Below, in pieces: positions 18,901-29,000 of a stretch of 64,000 bases of DNA. The position numbers and the translations under genes are program-made. A model generated the notes under the pieces. It saw only the letters and a program-made list of their open reading frames with translations, was not told the origin of the DNA and made no database searches. This stretch comes from Vibrio celticus (GTDB lineage Bacteria > Pseudomonadota > Gammaproteobacteria > Enterobacterales > Vibrionaceae), in the NCBI RefSeq assembly GCF_024347335.1, contig NZ_AP025464.1, positions 744,001 to 808,000 on the forward strand, in the 5' to 3' direction. Each line of letters opens with the position of its first letter. Within the stretch, counting starts at the first letter, position 1.

Positions 18901-19112
18901 GTGGTCAATGGATAGGTCACCTGATCCTCGACCACCTGTGGGGCTTGACCCGGATAACTGGTTTTGATGATTACCTGAACATCTGACAAATCAGGAATGG
19001 CATCAACCGGTGTATTTTTAACGCTGTATAAACCGCCAAATACGATGGCGACAGTGGCAACCAGCACTAAGAAACGGTTGCTAATAGACCAGCGAATAAT
19101 TGCATTGATCAT
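15969..19112 (-). CDS. cusA: Copper/silver efflux RND pump (CusA-like)
   Basis: This 1047-residue protein is a full-length heavy-metal-efflux RND transporter. It has an N-terminal helix, two large periplasmic loops and two bundles of membrane helices. The HME-family signature GAMVDGAIVMIENVHKHIE is present in the fourth helix region. Other family segments include VDAIPDLSDVQVIIKTSYPG, LLLGDIADINLGPQMRRG and FIPPLDEGDLMYMPTTYPG. It would export Cu(I) or Ag(I) from the periplasm or cytoplasm, driven by protons, as the inner-membrane part of a CusABC complex. Its ATG overlaps the stop of the cusB-like gene by four bases (ATGA), so the two are translationally coupled. Confidence 0.93.
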   Translation of the reverse strand: MINAIIRWSISNRFLVLVATVAIVFGGLYSVKNTPVDAIPDLSDVQVIIKTSYPGQAPQVVEDQVTYPLTTAMLAVPGAETVRGYSFFGDSYVYIIFNDDTDMYWARSRVLEYLSQVAPNLPSSAKPTLGPDATGVGWVYSYVLQDKTGQHDLAELRSLQDWFLKYELQTVEGVSEVATVGGMVKQYQVQIDPAKLRAYDLTLQQVNKAIQDGNQETGASVVEIAEAEHMVRTTGYLTSIEDIQSLPLKVTDKGTPLLLGDIADINLGPQMRRGISELNGEGEAVGGVIVMRFGENASEVIDSVKSKLAELQAGLPDGVEIVATYDRSTLIDSAVENLWKKLAEEFIVVAVVCALFLFHIRSSLVIALSQPVGILGAFIVMHWQGINANIMSLGGIAIAIGAMVDGAIVMIENVHKHIERTPLTDKNRWQVIGKAAEEVGAPLFFSLIIITLSFVPVFALEGQEGKMFSPLAFTKTYAMAAAAGLAITLVPVLMGYFIRGNVLPEHKNPVNRSLVAMYKPLLNLSLKYPKVMIVIALGLMASAYYPTSKLGSEFIPPLDEGDLMYMPTTYPGISIGKARELLQQTNKLIKTIPEVETTWGKIGRAETATDPAPLTMIETVIQLKSRDEWRDGVTTESLRKEFDDLIQFPGLTNAWVMPIKTRIDMLATGIKTPIGIKIAGPELSVIEDIGSQLEPILNNVGGTASVYAERVAGGRYVTIDIKRRSAARYGLSIKEVQQVISTAVGGMNVGETVEGLERYPINVRYPQSYRDSVVKLQNLPLVTPNGARIALSDVADIRYEDGPPMIKTENARPNGWVFVDIEGRDLGSYVAEAQKVVTDQIVLPAGYSLAWSGQYEYMERAKERLSVVVPITIAIIMLLLYLSFRRVGEVMMIMLTLPLAMVGGLWLMHILNYNFSIAVGVGFIALAGVAVEIGVIMLVYLNQAWHYKKLDAEQNQQALQSEDLTDAIREGAGLRVRPVMMTVLTVIIGLIPIMYGEGTGSEVMQRIAAPMIGGMASALLLTLLVLPAIFKLWKQREITHSQNETNK

Positions 19113-20851
19113 AGTTCGCCCTCACCCGTGCTATTCGTCGGTTCGAGAGATTGGAGCACATAATCAGAACCCTGCTTCGCCACTAGAAACCGAATGGTTT
19201 GACCCTCGGCAAACTCAGATAAATCAAGGTCATCACTGGCTTGGAAATTCATTTCACCCGCTTTCCAATTCCACTCAGGGACTGGCTGATGTTTTACAGT
19301 GATCATGCCAAAATCTGCCATCAACATGGTGATATCACCCGTTACCCAAACTTCGCCGGCGATCTTGTGTTTGTTGACCTTGTAATCAACAACCTCGTAC
19401 TGCCCTGACTCTGTCTTTCTCATCTCAAAATCAATCGCCTTACCACGTTTCACATCACTCATGTCTAAGCCTTCCGCAAAGGTGAAATTCATCACCATAC
19501 CCGGCCAATCCCATTCAGGAACAGGCTGATGGTTAATCGTCACCATGCGACTGCCTTGCATAACATCGGAAATTTCGCCATTTGCCCACACGGTTTCAGC
19601 TTCTTCCTCAACACCATTGATGCGTGACAGATCAGCAGATTGGCTCGATTCAGAATCCAACATGAAGTGCGCAGAAGTGACAATACTCTCACCTTGCTCT
19701 AGCCCTTGAAGCACCTCTATTTTTTCGCCAGCTTCACGACCAACCTCAATACGAGCAGAACGATACTTGCCAAAACCTTCTGACATCACCACTCGAGTCA
19801 TTCCACCGGAGTGAATAACCGACGATCTTGGGATAGTAAGAACGGCTTCATCACTGATGGGTTTCAGCGCAATATTGGCGAACATATTTGGCTTAAGCTC
19901 GCCATTTGGATTGGAGAACTTCAAACGAACGCGCAAGGTTCGAGTTTTTGGATCAAGGATTGGGTAAACGTAATCGACATTACCCAACCACTCTTTGCCA
20001 GGAATGGCATCTAGCGTCATCACCGCATTGCTGCCTGACGAGATCCAGTGCGCTTGACGCTCAAACACCTCAGCATCAACCCATACTTCGCCTAATGGAC
20101 CAGCACTGATCACCGCTTGTGCAGGTGAAAGATAACCACCTTCTCGGATATTCAGGCTTGCGATGACACCATCGGCTGGCGCTTTGACTTCAATGGTTTG
20201 TGAGGCTTTGCCTTTGCGCGTAATAGCGCGGATTTGAGTCTTATCAACACCCAAGGTAATTAAGCGTTCAGTCGAGCCCTTGATCAAACCTTTACGACCC
20301 GTTTTATAAGCACTGATCAACTCTTCTTGTGCTTTAACAAGCTCTGGAGAATAGAGTGTAAAAAGCACATCACCTTTGTTTACCTTCTCACCCACTGCGT
20401 TGATGTAGAGCTTCTCAACCCAACCAGAAACACGCACGTTGGTTTGCCACAATGTACTTTCATCGAACGCCACATAACCCACGGTTTCAATCCGAGGAGA
20501 CAGCGCTTCGAACTTAACTTTCGCTGTTTTGACACCCAGATTATTTTCTACCGACGAATCAATGAACACGGTACCGGGCTTATCTTTTGCTCCGCCGTTC
20601 ACATCGTCGGCATACACAGGGATAAGATCCATCCCCATTGGCGATTGACCTGGCTTATCACGCTGATAATTTGGATCCATCGGAGCCACCCAATACAGAG
20701 GTTCATCCTTGGTTTGTTTACTTACTTCGGCGTCTGTACTCGTTGCCATTGCTGACATGTCGTGTGCTGGATTAATTAGAAAATGGTTCACACCAAAACC
20801 CAATGCACCACCGACCAATAAAGCGATTGTTGCTACTTTTACTGTATTCAT
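19109..20851 (-). CDS. cusB: CusB-like membrane-fusion protein with two C-terminal CusF-like domains
   Basis: This 580-residue adaptor has an N-terminal membrane anchor (about 5-25). A heavy-metal-binding domain follows at about 53-80 (YWVAPMDPNYQRDKPGQSP, then MGMDLIPVY), in which the usual CPMH/CP.CGM cysteines are absent and Met residues remain. The RND adaptor body follows (lipoyl-like GWVEKLYINAVGEKVNKGD, beta-barrel, to about 410). Two tandem CusF-like metallochaperone domains come at about 417-492 and 499-575. Each has the pattern VTI/KHQPVPEWDWPGMVMNF, with the Trp and Met ligands of CusF (the second has GEMNF). Typical CusB proteins are about 400 residues long and CusF is separate or fused once. 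It would bridge CusA and CusC and load copper. Confidence 0.9.
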   Translation of the reverse strand: MNTVKVATIALLVGGALGFGVNHFLINPAHDMSAMATSTDAEVSKQTKDEPLYWVAPMDPNYQRDKPGQSPMGMDLIPVYADDVNGGAKDKPGTVFIDSSVENNLGVKTAKVKFEALSPRIETVGYVAFDESTLWQTNVRVSGWVEKLYINAVGEKVNKGDVLFTLYSPELVKAQEELISAYKTGRKGLIKGSTERLITLGVDKTQIRAITRKGKASQTIEVKAPADGVIASLNIREGGYLSPAQAVISAGPLGEVWVDAEVFERQAHWISSGSNAVMTLDAIPGKEWLGNVDYVYPILDPKTRTLRVRLKFSNPNGELKPNMFANIALKPISDEAVLTIPRSSVIHSGGMTRVVMSEGFGKYRSARIEVGREAGEKIEVLQGLEQGESIVTSAHFMLDSESSQSADLSRINGVEEEAETVWANGEISDVMQGSRMVTINHQPVPEWDWPGMVMNFTFAEGLDMSDVKRGKAIDFEMRKTESGQYEVVDYKVNKHKIAGEVWVTGDITMLMADFGMITVKHQPVPEWNWKAGEMNFQASDDLDLSEFAEGQTIRFLVAKQGSDYVLQSLEPTNSTGEGEL

Positions 20852-20862
20852 TGTCTATTCCC

Positions 20863-22311
20863 TTATTGATTGGCTGTGTGTTTAGTTGCGCTTGAGCTGA
20901 GTTGTGGTTGGTTTAGTTGGTATTCAAAGCCACTGACTAACGCCGCCAGTTTGCTGTTAACGATGTTGAGATCGGTGATCAAACGTTGTTTCTCTAACTT
21001 AAGCGCCAGCTCATCGGTCGTTGCTGAAATAACATCGTTAAACTGGGCGGTATTGTTTTGATAGCCCCTCTCAACCGCGCTGATTCGGGCTGCGGTTTGA
21101 GGAAGCAAGGACGTTTGATAGCGATCTAATCGCTGGATCAGATTTGATCTGTCCACCAGCAATGCGTTCACTTGCGCGTTCATTTGGGAAAGTAAGGTGT
21201 CTTTTTGAGATTTGGCCGCACCAACTTGATACTGAGCAGCCGATAAGTTTTTATCTTGTCGGTTCCCTGTAAACAGAGGGATGTCGACTGTCACATAAGC
21301 ACTCACCAGATCAGAAGCTGTTTCACCCGCCATGTTATTGGCTTGACGGCGTGCATACATCACTTCCACCCCAAACTGCGGGGTATAAGCTTGCTCTGCT
21401 AACTCGACCTGAGTTTGATTGGAGGAAATACTGACATCGGAGATCTTAACCAAAGGATGGTCAGTCAGTAGCTGGTAGTGCTTGGTTGAATCGATATTGG
21501 TCGCTAATTTGCTTTCCAACAATGACCAATCGATTTGGTTAGTTGCATTCAGTGTGCCCTGAGAATCAAGAACCTGAGAGCCTAGCCAATCAGAACCCAA
21601 CCATTCAGAAAGCTGAGAGATTAAGCGGCGCTGAACTTGCTGGTTTGCCTGAAGTTTCTCATCAAGCTTGCTCACTTGAAGCTGAGCGTTAAGCAGATCT
21701 TGCGCTTCACTTTTACCAATCGAGTAATTGGTTTGTACATAGTTTTCAAGCTCAACCAACAAACGACGATTTTGACGAATCACCGACTCAGCCTTTTGCT
21801 GATAACCTAACTCAAGCCAAAGCTGCGTCATGCTATTCGCAACCGTCAATTCTCTTGCTTGCACCTGCAAAGCTAAAGCATCAGCCTGCTGGCCTGCCTT
21901 TTTCTGTTGGAGGTTAAGCGTATCGCCACGCTCAAACTGCTGCATCAGCCCTACCGATATATTAGTCATCGGGTCTTCGTCGAATTGAAAGCTATCGACA
22001 GGCAAACCGCCAAATCCAACTTTCAATTTCGGGTCCATTAAGGTCGAGCTGGCAATACCCGTTTCTCGCATCGCTTGAGACTGAGCAAAGTACTGCTTGC
22101 GATTTCCATCTTCGCTTAAAGCAATCTCAATCAGTGTATTGAGGTGCTGCGTCGAGCTTGCTTGGTCATGTGCTGAAATGTGTTGAGCGTTTGAAGCTGA
22201 CGCCGTGGTAGCCGCGAGCGTAGCACTTGAAAACAAGGCCATAGGCAAGGCAGCAGCAACCACTAAGCTCGTGTTCATGACAAACACAGAGGTTGTTGGT
22301 TTCATATTCAC
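20863..22311 (-). CDS. cusC: CusC-like outer-membrane efflux protein (TolC family)
   Basis: This 482-residue protein has a signal peptide (to about residue 33, ending LAA) and the paired, coiled-coil-rich halves of the outer-membrane efflux protein (OEP) family, for example TDELALKLEKQRLITDLN near the end. It would form the trimeric outer-membrane exit duct of the copper pump. The start is a GTG at 22311, with an in-frame ATG two codons later. The cusB-like gene begins 11 bp downstream, so the genes are co-transcribed. The sequence is far from E. coli CusC, and the symbol rests on gene order and family. Confidence 0.85.
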   Translation of the reverse strand: MNMKPTTSVFVMNTSLVVAAALPMALFSSATLAATTASASNAQHISAHDQASSTQHLNTLIEIALSEDGNRKQYFAQSQAMRETGIASSTLMDPKLKVGFGGLPVDSFQFDEDPMTNISVGLMQQFERGDTLNLQQKKAGQQADALALQVQARELTVANSMTQLWLELGYQQKAESVIRQNRRLLVELENYVQTNYSIGKSEAQDLLNAQLQVSKLDEKLQANQQVQRRLISQLSEWLGSDWLGSQVLDSQGTLNATNQIDWSLLESKLATNIDSTKHYQLLTDHPLVKISDVSISSNQTQVELAEQAYTPQFGVEVMYARRQANNMAGETASDLVSAYVTVDIPLFTGNRQDKNLSAAQYQVGAAKSQKDTLLSQMNAQVNALLVDRSNLIQRLDRYQTSLLPQTAARISAVERGYQNNTAQFNDVISATTDELALKLEKQRLITDLNIVNSKLAALVSGFEYQLNQPQLSSSATKHTANQ

Positions 22312-22404
22312 AATGAATGTCCATATCTAACGCTAATTAGCGCATAAAAAAGAATGGCTTATCAGATTTATCTAACTGATAGAGCTGTATTTTTAGATAT
22401 AGAT

Positions 22405-22869
22405 TTATGCGGAAGGTGGGCGTAGCAAAGATTGAGCGCGTGCGACTTTCTGGCCAATCGTGACCGATTGAAAACGAGCTAATGAAAAGGAAAGTTGATC
22501 AACGGCTTGAACAGCCTGAATTGGATAGGGACTTGCAGAACACATTGAGGCACAGCAATCGACACTCGAACAATGGTTACCCATCATCGGACTGCCGTCT
22601 TCGCTCATTGAAGGCATATCGAATTGAGCCATCAAAGCATGGGCACTCATGTTAGAGTCTTCAGCGTGTACTTCTTCACTCATCACATGACACCCTGCCA
22701 TTGAATCATTAACCGAAGTATCGCTGTGGTAACAAGCCGACTTGCTCGACCCCATTTCCATCATCATTACTTCAGTCATCAAGGCTGAGGAGCTTGAGGC
22801 ATAGCTAGACATCAACATCGCAATGATGCTGAAAACAATAATCCAAGTTTTTCGGAATGTGTTTGTCAT
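22405..22869 (-). CDS. Small Met/Cys/His-rich exported protein at head of copper operon
   Basis: This 154-residue protein has an N-terminal signal-like helix (IIVFSIIAMLMSSYASS). A segment unusually rich in Met, Cys, His and Ser follows (EVMMMEMGSS, ACYHSD, AGCHVMSEE, NHCSSVDCCASMC). The C-terminal SLLRPPSA resembles the ending of DUF2946-type proteins. Its composition and its place directly behind a CueR-type promoter suggest a copper-binding or copper-sensing periplasmic protein (inference). AAGGT lies before the ATG. The cusC-like gene follows after 93 bp. Confidence 0.7.
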   Translation of the reverse strand: MTNTFRKTWIIVFSIIAMLMSSYASSSSALMTEVMMMEMGSSKSACYHSDTSVNDSMAGCHVMSEEVHAEDSNMSAHALMAQFDMPSMSEDGSPMMGNHCSSVDCCASMCSASPYPIQAVQAVDQLSFSLARFQSVTIGQKVARAQSLLRPPSA

Positions 22870-22894
22870 AGCTTACCTTTGAATTTACAACGCA

Positions 22895-22925
22895 ACTATA
22901 AACGTTCCCCTTAGGGTAAGGTCAA
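22895..22925 (-). promoter_or_regulatory. MerR/CueR-type copper-responsive promoter
   Basis: On the minus strand, a -35 box TTGACC (22925-22920) and a -10 box TATAGT (22900-22895) are separated by exactly 19 bp, the over-long spacer typical of MerR-family promoters. The spacer holds an imperfect dyad of the form CxTTxCCCTxAGGGxAAxG, close to the CueR operator pattern (ACCTTCC ... GGAAGGT). It would drive the five-gene copper operon. No cueR gene is in the window, so the regulator must be elsewhere. Confidence 0.8.
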
Positions 22926-23093
22926 TGCCATTGTGCCGATATTTACCTGACCGTTGAAAAAGTATTCATCCTCTCTTTCATCAAAATGAGATAATTCTTC
23001 GACTTTGCAGTTTTTTCTTTAAAAATTATCCAATTAGCTAGCGAAACCTCTATCTGTGTATTTTACTTAAGATAGTGCAACCACGATTCACGG

Positions 23094-26000
23094 ATGATAA
23101 AAATGGCTAACAAAAAAAACGTCGAAACAAACAAGAAAAATACAGAAATCAAAAATAAGAAAAGTAACGAGCTAGAGCAAAAGAAACCAACACAAAAAAA
23201 GAAGCGCAGACTGCATTCACATCTAAAAGTGAATATCCCACTTTTTCAGTCACTCATGATGATTTTGCCATCATTGGCTAAACACTCTGCTGCAGAGAGT
23301 ATAGACAATTCCAGCGACGCTGCAGATCAAGTAATCGCAAATAACGTGACCGAAAAAGATGTCACCGATGACCATAGCAAGGCGGACTCATCAGCGGTTG
23401 CTCTCCAAGAAGCTCAGACGAGTGACAACGACGTAAACTCAACCTTAAGTGCAAGTCATGCCGCCCATGGTTCGAGCTCTCACTTGGTTCCTTCTCATCA
23501 TTTATCGACGCTTTCTCACCCGCAAGTCCATTACATTCCTTCGGTATCGATGCCGACTATCTCCTCAGGAAGTAACGGTCAGCCGATTCATTCGAATGCG
23601 CCTACGACGCCCGCTTTACCCGTCACCTTTATGCCAGAAGTCATAAAAGGTACGTACGGAGAGCTTCATGTTGATGCAAATGGTCAATACACATTCGTAT
23701 TGAATCCAAATTCTCCTCAATACATACTGTTGAATCAGCACCAACCAGGTACTGACCATTTTGCGTTACACCTATCTAATGGCTCGAGCATCATTGTTCA
23801 GATACCGGTAACAGGTAAGCAAGACACGCCAAGTATTTCTGGAGACTTAACAGGTGTCGTCACAGAAGATCACAATATTGATTCACAAGGCTTGTTACAT
23901 GCGAACGGCAAAATCGATGTCATAGACCCTGACCAAAATGAAAGTTCGGTTACACCGGAAGTTATCTCAGGTAAATATGGTTCATTAACTATCGATGCTG
24001 ATGGACATTGGCAGTATCAAGTTGATAACTCGCTCTCTAATGTTCAAGCTTTAACCGCAGCCACTTCACTGCATGAAAGTTTCACAATTCACACCAAAGA
24101 TGGCACACCGCAAACCATCGATATGACGATTGGCGGGAACGACGACAATGCAGTAATTACGGGTGTGGATGCTGGCACGTTAACTGAAGATTTAACGACA
24201 CAAGTTCAAGGGCAGCTTTCGGTAACGGACTCTGATCTTGGAGAGGACCACTTTCAAGCCTCACAAGTGACTAGTAATTTCGGTACGCTAAGCATCACCA
24301 AAGACGGTGCGTGGACATACAGTTTAGACAACAATAACCCAGTAGTTCAAAGACTTGGCCAAGGTTCAACTGCGACAGACATCGTCACTGTTCACTCAGC
24401 TGATGGTACAGCGCATCAAGTTATGGTTACGATCAATGGCACCAACGACCATGCAGTAATCACGAGTAGTACAGCAAATTCACCAAGTTCGTTTTTCGCT
24501 ATCGGGACAAATAATGGCTCAAGCCAAGTTACTGAAGATAAAGACCTAACGGTTTCAGGCCAACTCAACATCACCGATATCGACTCAAAAGAGGCGCATT
24601 TTTCTAATTCCGACCTCAAGGGGAGACTGGGTACTTTACACCTTAAAGACAATGGCGATTGGACCTACGATCTAGATAATAAAAATCCACAAGTTCAGGC
24701 TCTTGGTCAAGGCTCTGCAACAACAGACATCATAACCATCCACTCCGCCGACGGCACTCCTCATCAAATTGCAATTACCGTTAACGGCACCAATGATAAA
24801 GCCGTGATAAGTGGAACCAGTGCCGGCGCGGTAACCGAAGAGTCCCAACTTCAGACCTCGGGCATACTGACTGTTACGGATGTGGATACCGGTGAAGCGC
24901 ACTTCGCTACTTCATCCACAGGAAGTACCGATATTGCAGGCTCGTTTGGTACGCTTCATCTGACCGATACTGGTTCTTGGACGTACGATCTTGATAACAC
25001 TAACCCGACCGTTCAAGCATTAGGTAAGGGCTCGACAGCTACTGATACCATCACCGTTCATTCTGCTGATGGCACGCCGCATCAAGTGACTATCACAGTA
25101 AATGGCACTAATGACGCAGCTACTGTCAGCAGTGCGACCGTTGCCATCTATGAAACCGACAAAGCGGTAACCACCTCAGGCACACTAACCAGTACTGACG
25201 TGGATAACCCAGACAATGCGTTTACGCCGGATTCGATTACTGGCACCAATGGCGACCTGACTATTGATGCTAATGGTCATTGGACATTCACCGCCAACAG
25301 CGCATTTAATCAATTGAATGTTGGCGATAAAGTCGAAGAGACCTTCACGGTGTCGTCTATTGATGGCACATCCTCGACCATCAAAGTCACGATTAACGGC
25401 ACTAACGATACCGCAACTGTTAGCAGTGCGACCGTCGCCATTGATGAAACCGACAAAGCAGTAACGACATCAGGCACCCTCACCAGTATCGACGTCGATA
25501 ATCCAGATAATACCTTCACACCGGATTCGATTTCAGGCACCAACGGTGACCTCACTATTGATGCCAGTGGGCATTGGGTGTTCACCGCCAACAGTTCGTT
25601 TAATCAATTGAATGTTGGCGATAAAGTCGAAGAGACCTTTACTGTGTCGTCTGTAGATGGCACACCGTCCACCATCAAGGTGACGATCAACGGCACTAAC
25701 GATGCCGCAACTGTCAGCAGTGCGACCATTGCCATCGATGAGACCGACAAAGCAGTAACTACCTCAGGCACGCTAACCAGTACCGATGTGGACAACCCAG
25801 ACAATACGTTTACGCCGGATTCAATTACTGGCACCAACGGTGACCTGACTATTGATGCCAGTGGACATTGGGTGTTCACCGCCAACAGTTCGTTTAATCA
25901 ATTGAATGTTGGCGATAAAGTCGAAGAGACCTTTACTGTGTCGTCTGTAGATGGCACACCGTCCACCATCAAGGTTACGATTAATGGCACTAACGATGCA

Positions 26001-29000
26001 GCGACAGTCAGTACCGCAACAGTCAGTGTGGATGAAACGGACAGCGCCATAACAACTTCTGGAACCCTCACCAGTATCGACGTCGATAATCCAGATAATA
26101 CATTCACACCGGATTCGATTTCAGGCACCAACGGTGACCTGACTATTGATGCCAATGGTCACTGGGTATTTACCGCGAACAGCGCGTTTAATCAGCTAAA
26201 CGTCGGCGATAAGGTCGAAGAGACCTTCACGGTGTCGTCTATTGATGGCACATCCTCGACCATCAAAGTCACGATTAACGGCACTAACGACGCCGCAACT
26301 GTCAGTAGCGCGACCGTTGCCATCGATGAAACCGACAAAGCGGTAACAACTTCAGGCACCCTCACCAGTACCGACGTGGATAATCAAGATAATGCGTTTA
26401 CACCGGATTCGATTACTGGCACCAATGGCGACCTGACTATTGATGCTAATGGTCATTGGGCGTTCACCGCCAACAGCGCGTTTAACCAATTAAACGTCGG
26501 CGATAAAGTCGAAGAGACCTTTACGGTATCGTCCATCGATGGCACACCGTCGACCATAAAAGTGACGATTAACGGCACTAACGACGCCGCAACTGTTAGC
26601 AGTGCGACCGTTGCTATCGATGAGACAGACAAAGTGGTAACGACATCAGGAACATTGACTAGTACCGATGTTGATAATCCAGATAATACCTTCACGCCGG
26701 ATTCTATTTCAGGCACCAACGGTGACCTGACTATTGATGCCAATGGTCATTGGATGTTCACCGCGAACAGTGCGTTTAACCAATTAAACGTCGGCGACAA
26801 AGTCGAAGAGACCTTCACTGTCTCGTCTATTGATGGCACTGCGTCAACGATCAAAGTGACAATTAATGGCACCAATGATAAAGCGACGGTCAGTACCGCA
26901 ACTGTAAGTGTGGATGAAACCGACAAAGCAGTAACCACATCAGGCACGTTAACCAGTACTGACGTGGATAACCCAGACAATACCTTCACACCCGACTCGA
27001 TTACTGGATCTAACGGCGACCTGACTATTGATGCTAATGGGCATTGGACATTCACAGCCAACAACGCGTTTAACCAATTAAACGTCGGCGATAAAGTCGA
27101 AGAGACCTTCACGGTATCGTCGGTTGATGGCACACCCTCGACCATCAAAGTGACGATTAATGGCACCAACGATGCAGCGACAGTCAGTACCGCAACAGTC
27201 AGCGTGGATGAGACTGATAAAGCGGTAACGACATCAGGAACATTGACTAGTACCGATGTAGACAACCCAGACAATACGTTTACGCCGGATTCGATTGCAG
27301 GCACCAACGGTGACCTGACTATTGATGCTAATGGTCATTGGGTATTTACTGCCAACAGCGCGTTTAATCAATTAAACATCGGCGATAAAGTCGAAGAAAC
27401 CTTCACTGTCTCGTCCATCGATGGCACACCTTCCACCATAAAAGTCACGATTAACGGTACTAACGACACCGCTACTGTCAGCAGTGCGACCGTCGCCATC
27501 GATGAAACCGACAAAGCAGTAACCACATCAGGCACGCTAACCAGTACTGACGTGGATAACCCAGACAATACCTTCACACCCGACTCGATTACTGGATCTA
27601 ACGGCGACCTGACTATTGATGCTAATGGGCATTGGGTGTTCACCTCGAACAACGCATTTAACCAATTAAACGTCGGCGATAAAGTCGAAGAGACTTTCAC
27701 TGTCTCGTCTATTGATGGCACAACGTCAACGATCAAAGTGATGATTAACGGTACTAACGATGCAGCGACAGTCAGTACCGCAACAGCCAGTGTGGATGAA
27801 ACGGACAGCGCTATAACAACTTCTGGAACCCTCACCAGTACCGATGTGGACAACCCAGACAACACGTTTACTCCTGATTCGATTACTGGCACCAATGGCG
27901 ACCTGACTATTGATGCTAATGGTCATTGGACATTCACCGCCAACAGCGCATTTAATCAATTAAACGTCGGCGATAAAGTCGAAGAGACCTTCACGGTGTC
28001 GTCTATTGATGGCACATCCTCGACCATCAAAGTCACGATTAACGGCACTAACGATGCCGCAACTGTTAGCAGTGCGACCGTCGCCATTGATGAAACCGAC
28101 AAAGCAGTAACGACATCAGGCACCCTCACCAGTATCGACGTCGATAATCCAGATAATACCTTCACACCGGATTCGATTTCAGGCACCAACGGTGACCTCA
28201 CTATTGATGCCAGTGGGCATTGGGTGTTCACCGCCAACAGTTCGTTTAATCAATTGAATGTTGGCGATAAAGTCGAAGAGACCTTTACTGTGTCGTCTGT
28301 AGATGGCACACCGTCCACCATCAAGGTGACGATCAACGGCACTAACGATGCCGCAACTGTCAGCAGTGCGACCATTGCCATCGATGAGACCGACAAAGCA
28401 GTAACTACCTCAGGCACGCTAACCAGTACCGATGTGGACAACCCAGACAATACGTTTACGCCGGATTCAATTACTGGCACCAACGGTGACCTGACTATTG
28501 ATGCCAATGGTCATTGGATGTTCACCGCGAACAGTGCGTTTAACCAATTAAACGTCGGCGACAAAGTCGAAGAGACCTTCACTGTCTCGTCTATTGATGG
28601 CACTGCGTCAACGATCAAAGTGACAATTAATGGCACCAATGATAAAGCGACGGTCAGTACCGCAACTGTAAGTGTGGATGAAACCGACAAAGCAGTAACC
28701 ACATCAGGCACGTTAACCAGTACTGACGTGGATAACCCAGACAATACCTTCACACCCGACTCGATTACTGGATCTAACGGCGACCTGACTATTGATGCTA
28801 ATGGGCATTGGACATTCACAGCCAACAACGCGTTTAACCAATTAAACGTCGGCGATAAAGTCGAAGAGACCTTCACGGTATCGTCGGTTGATGGCACACC
28901 CTCGACCATCAAAGTGACGATTAATGGCACCAACGATGCAGCGACAGTCAGTACCGCAACAGTCAGCGTGGATGAGACTGATAAAGCGGTAACGACATCA

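Noticed and set aside
23094..23600. LapG protease site in the N-terminus of the giant protein
   Set aside because: No TAAG or similar di-alanine-glycine motif is present in the first 200 residues.
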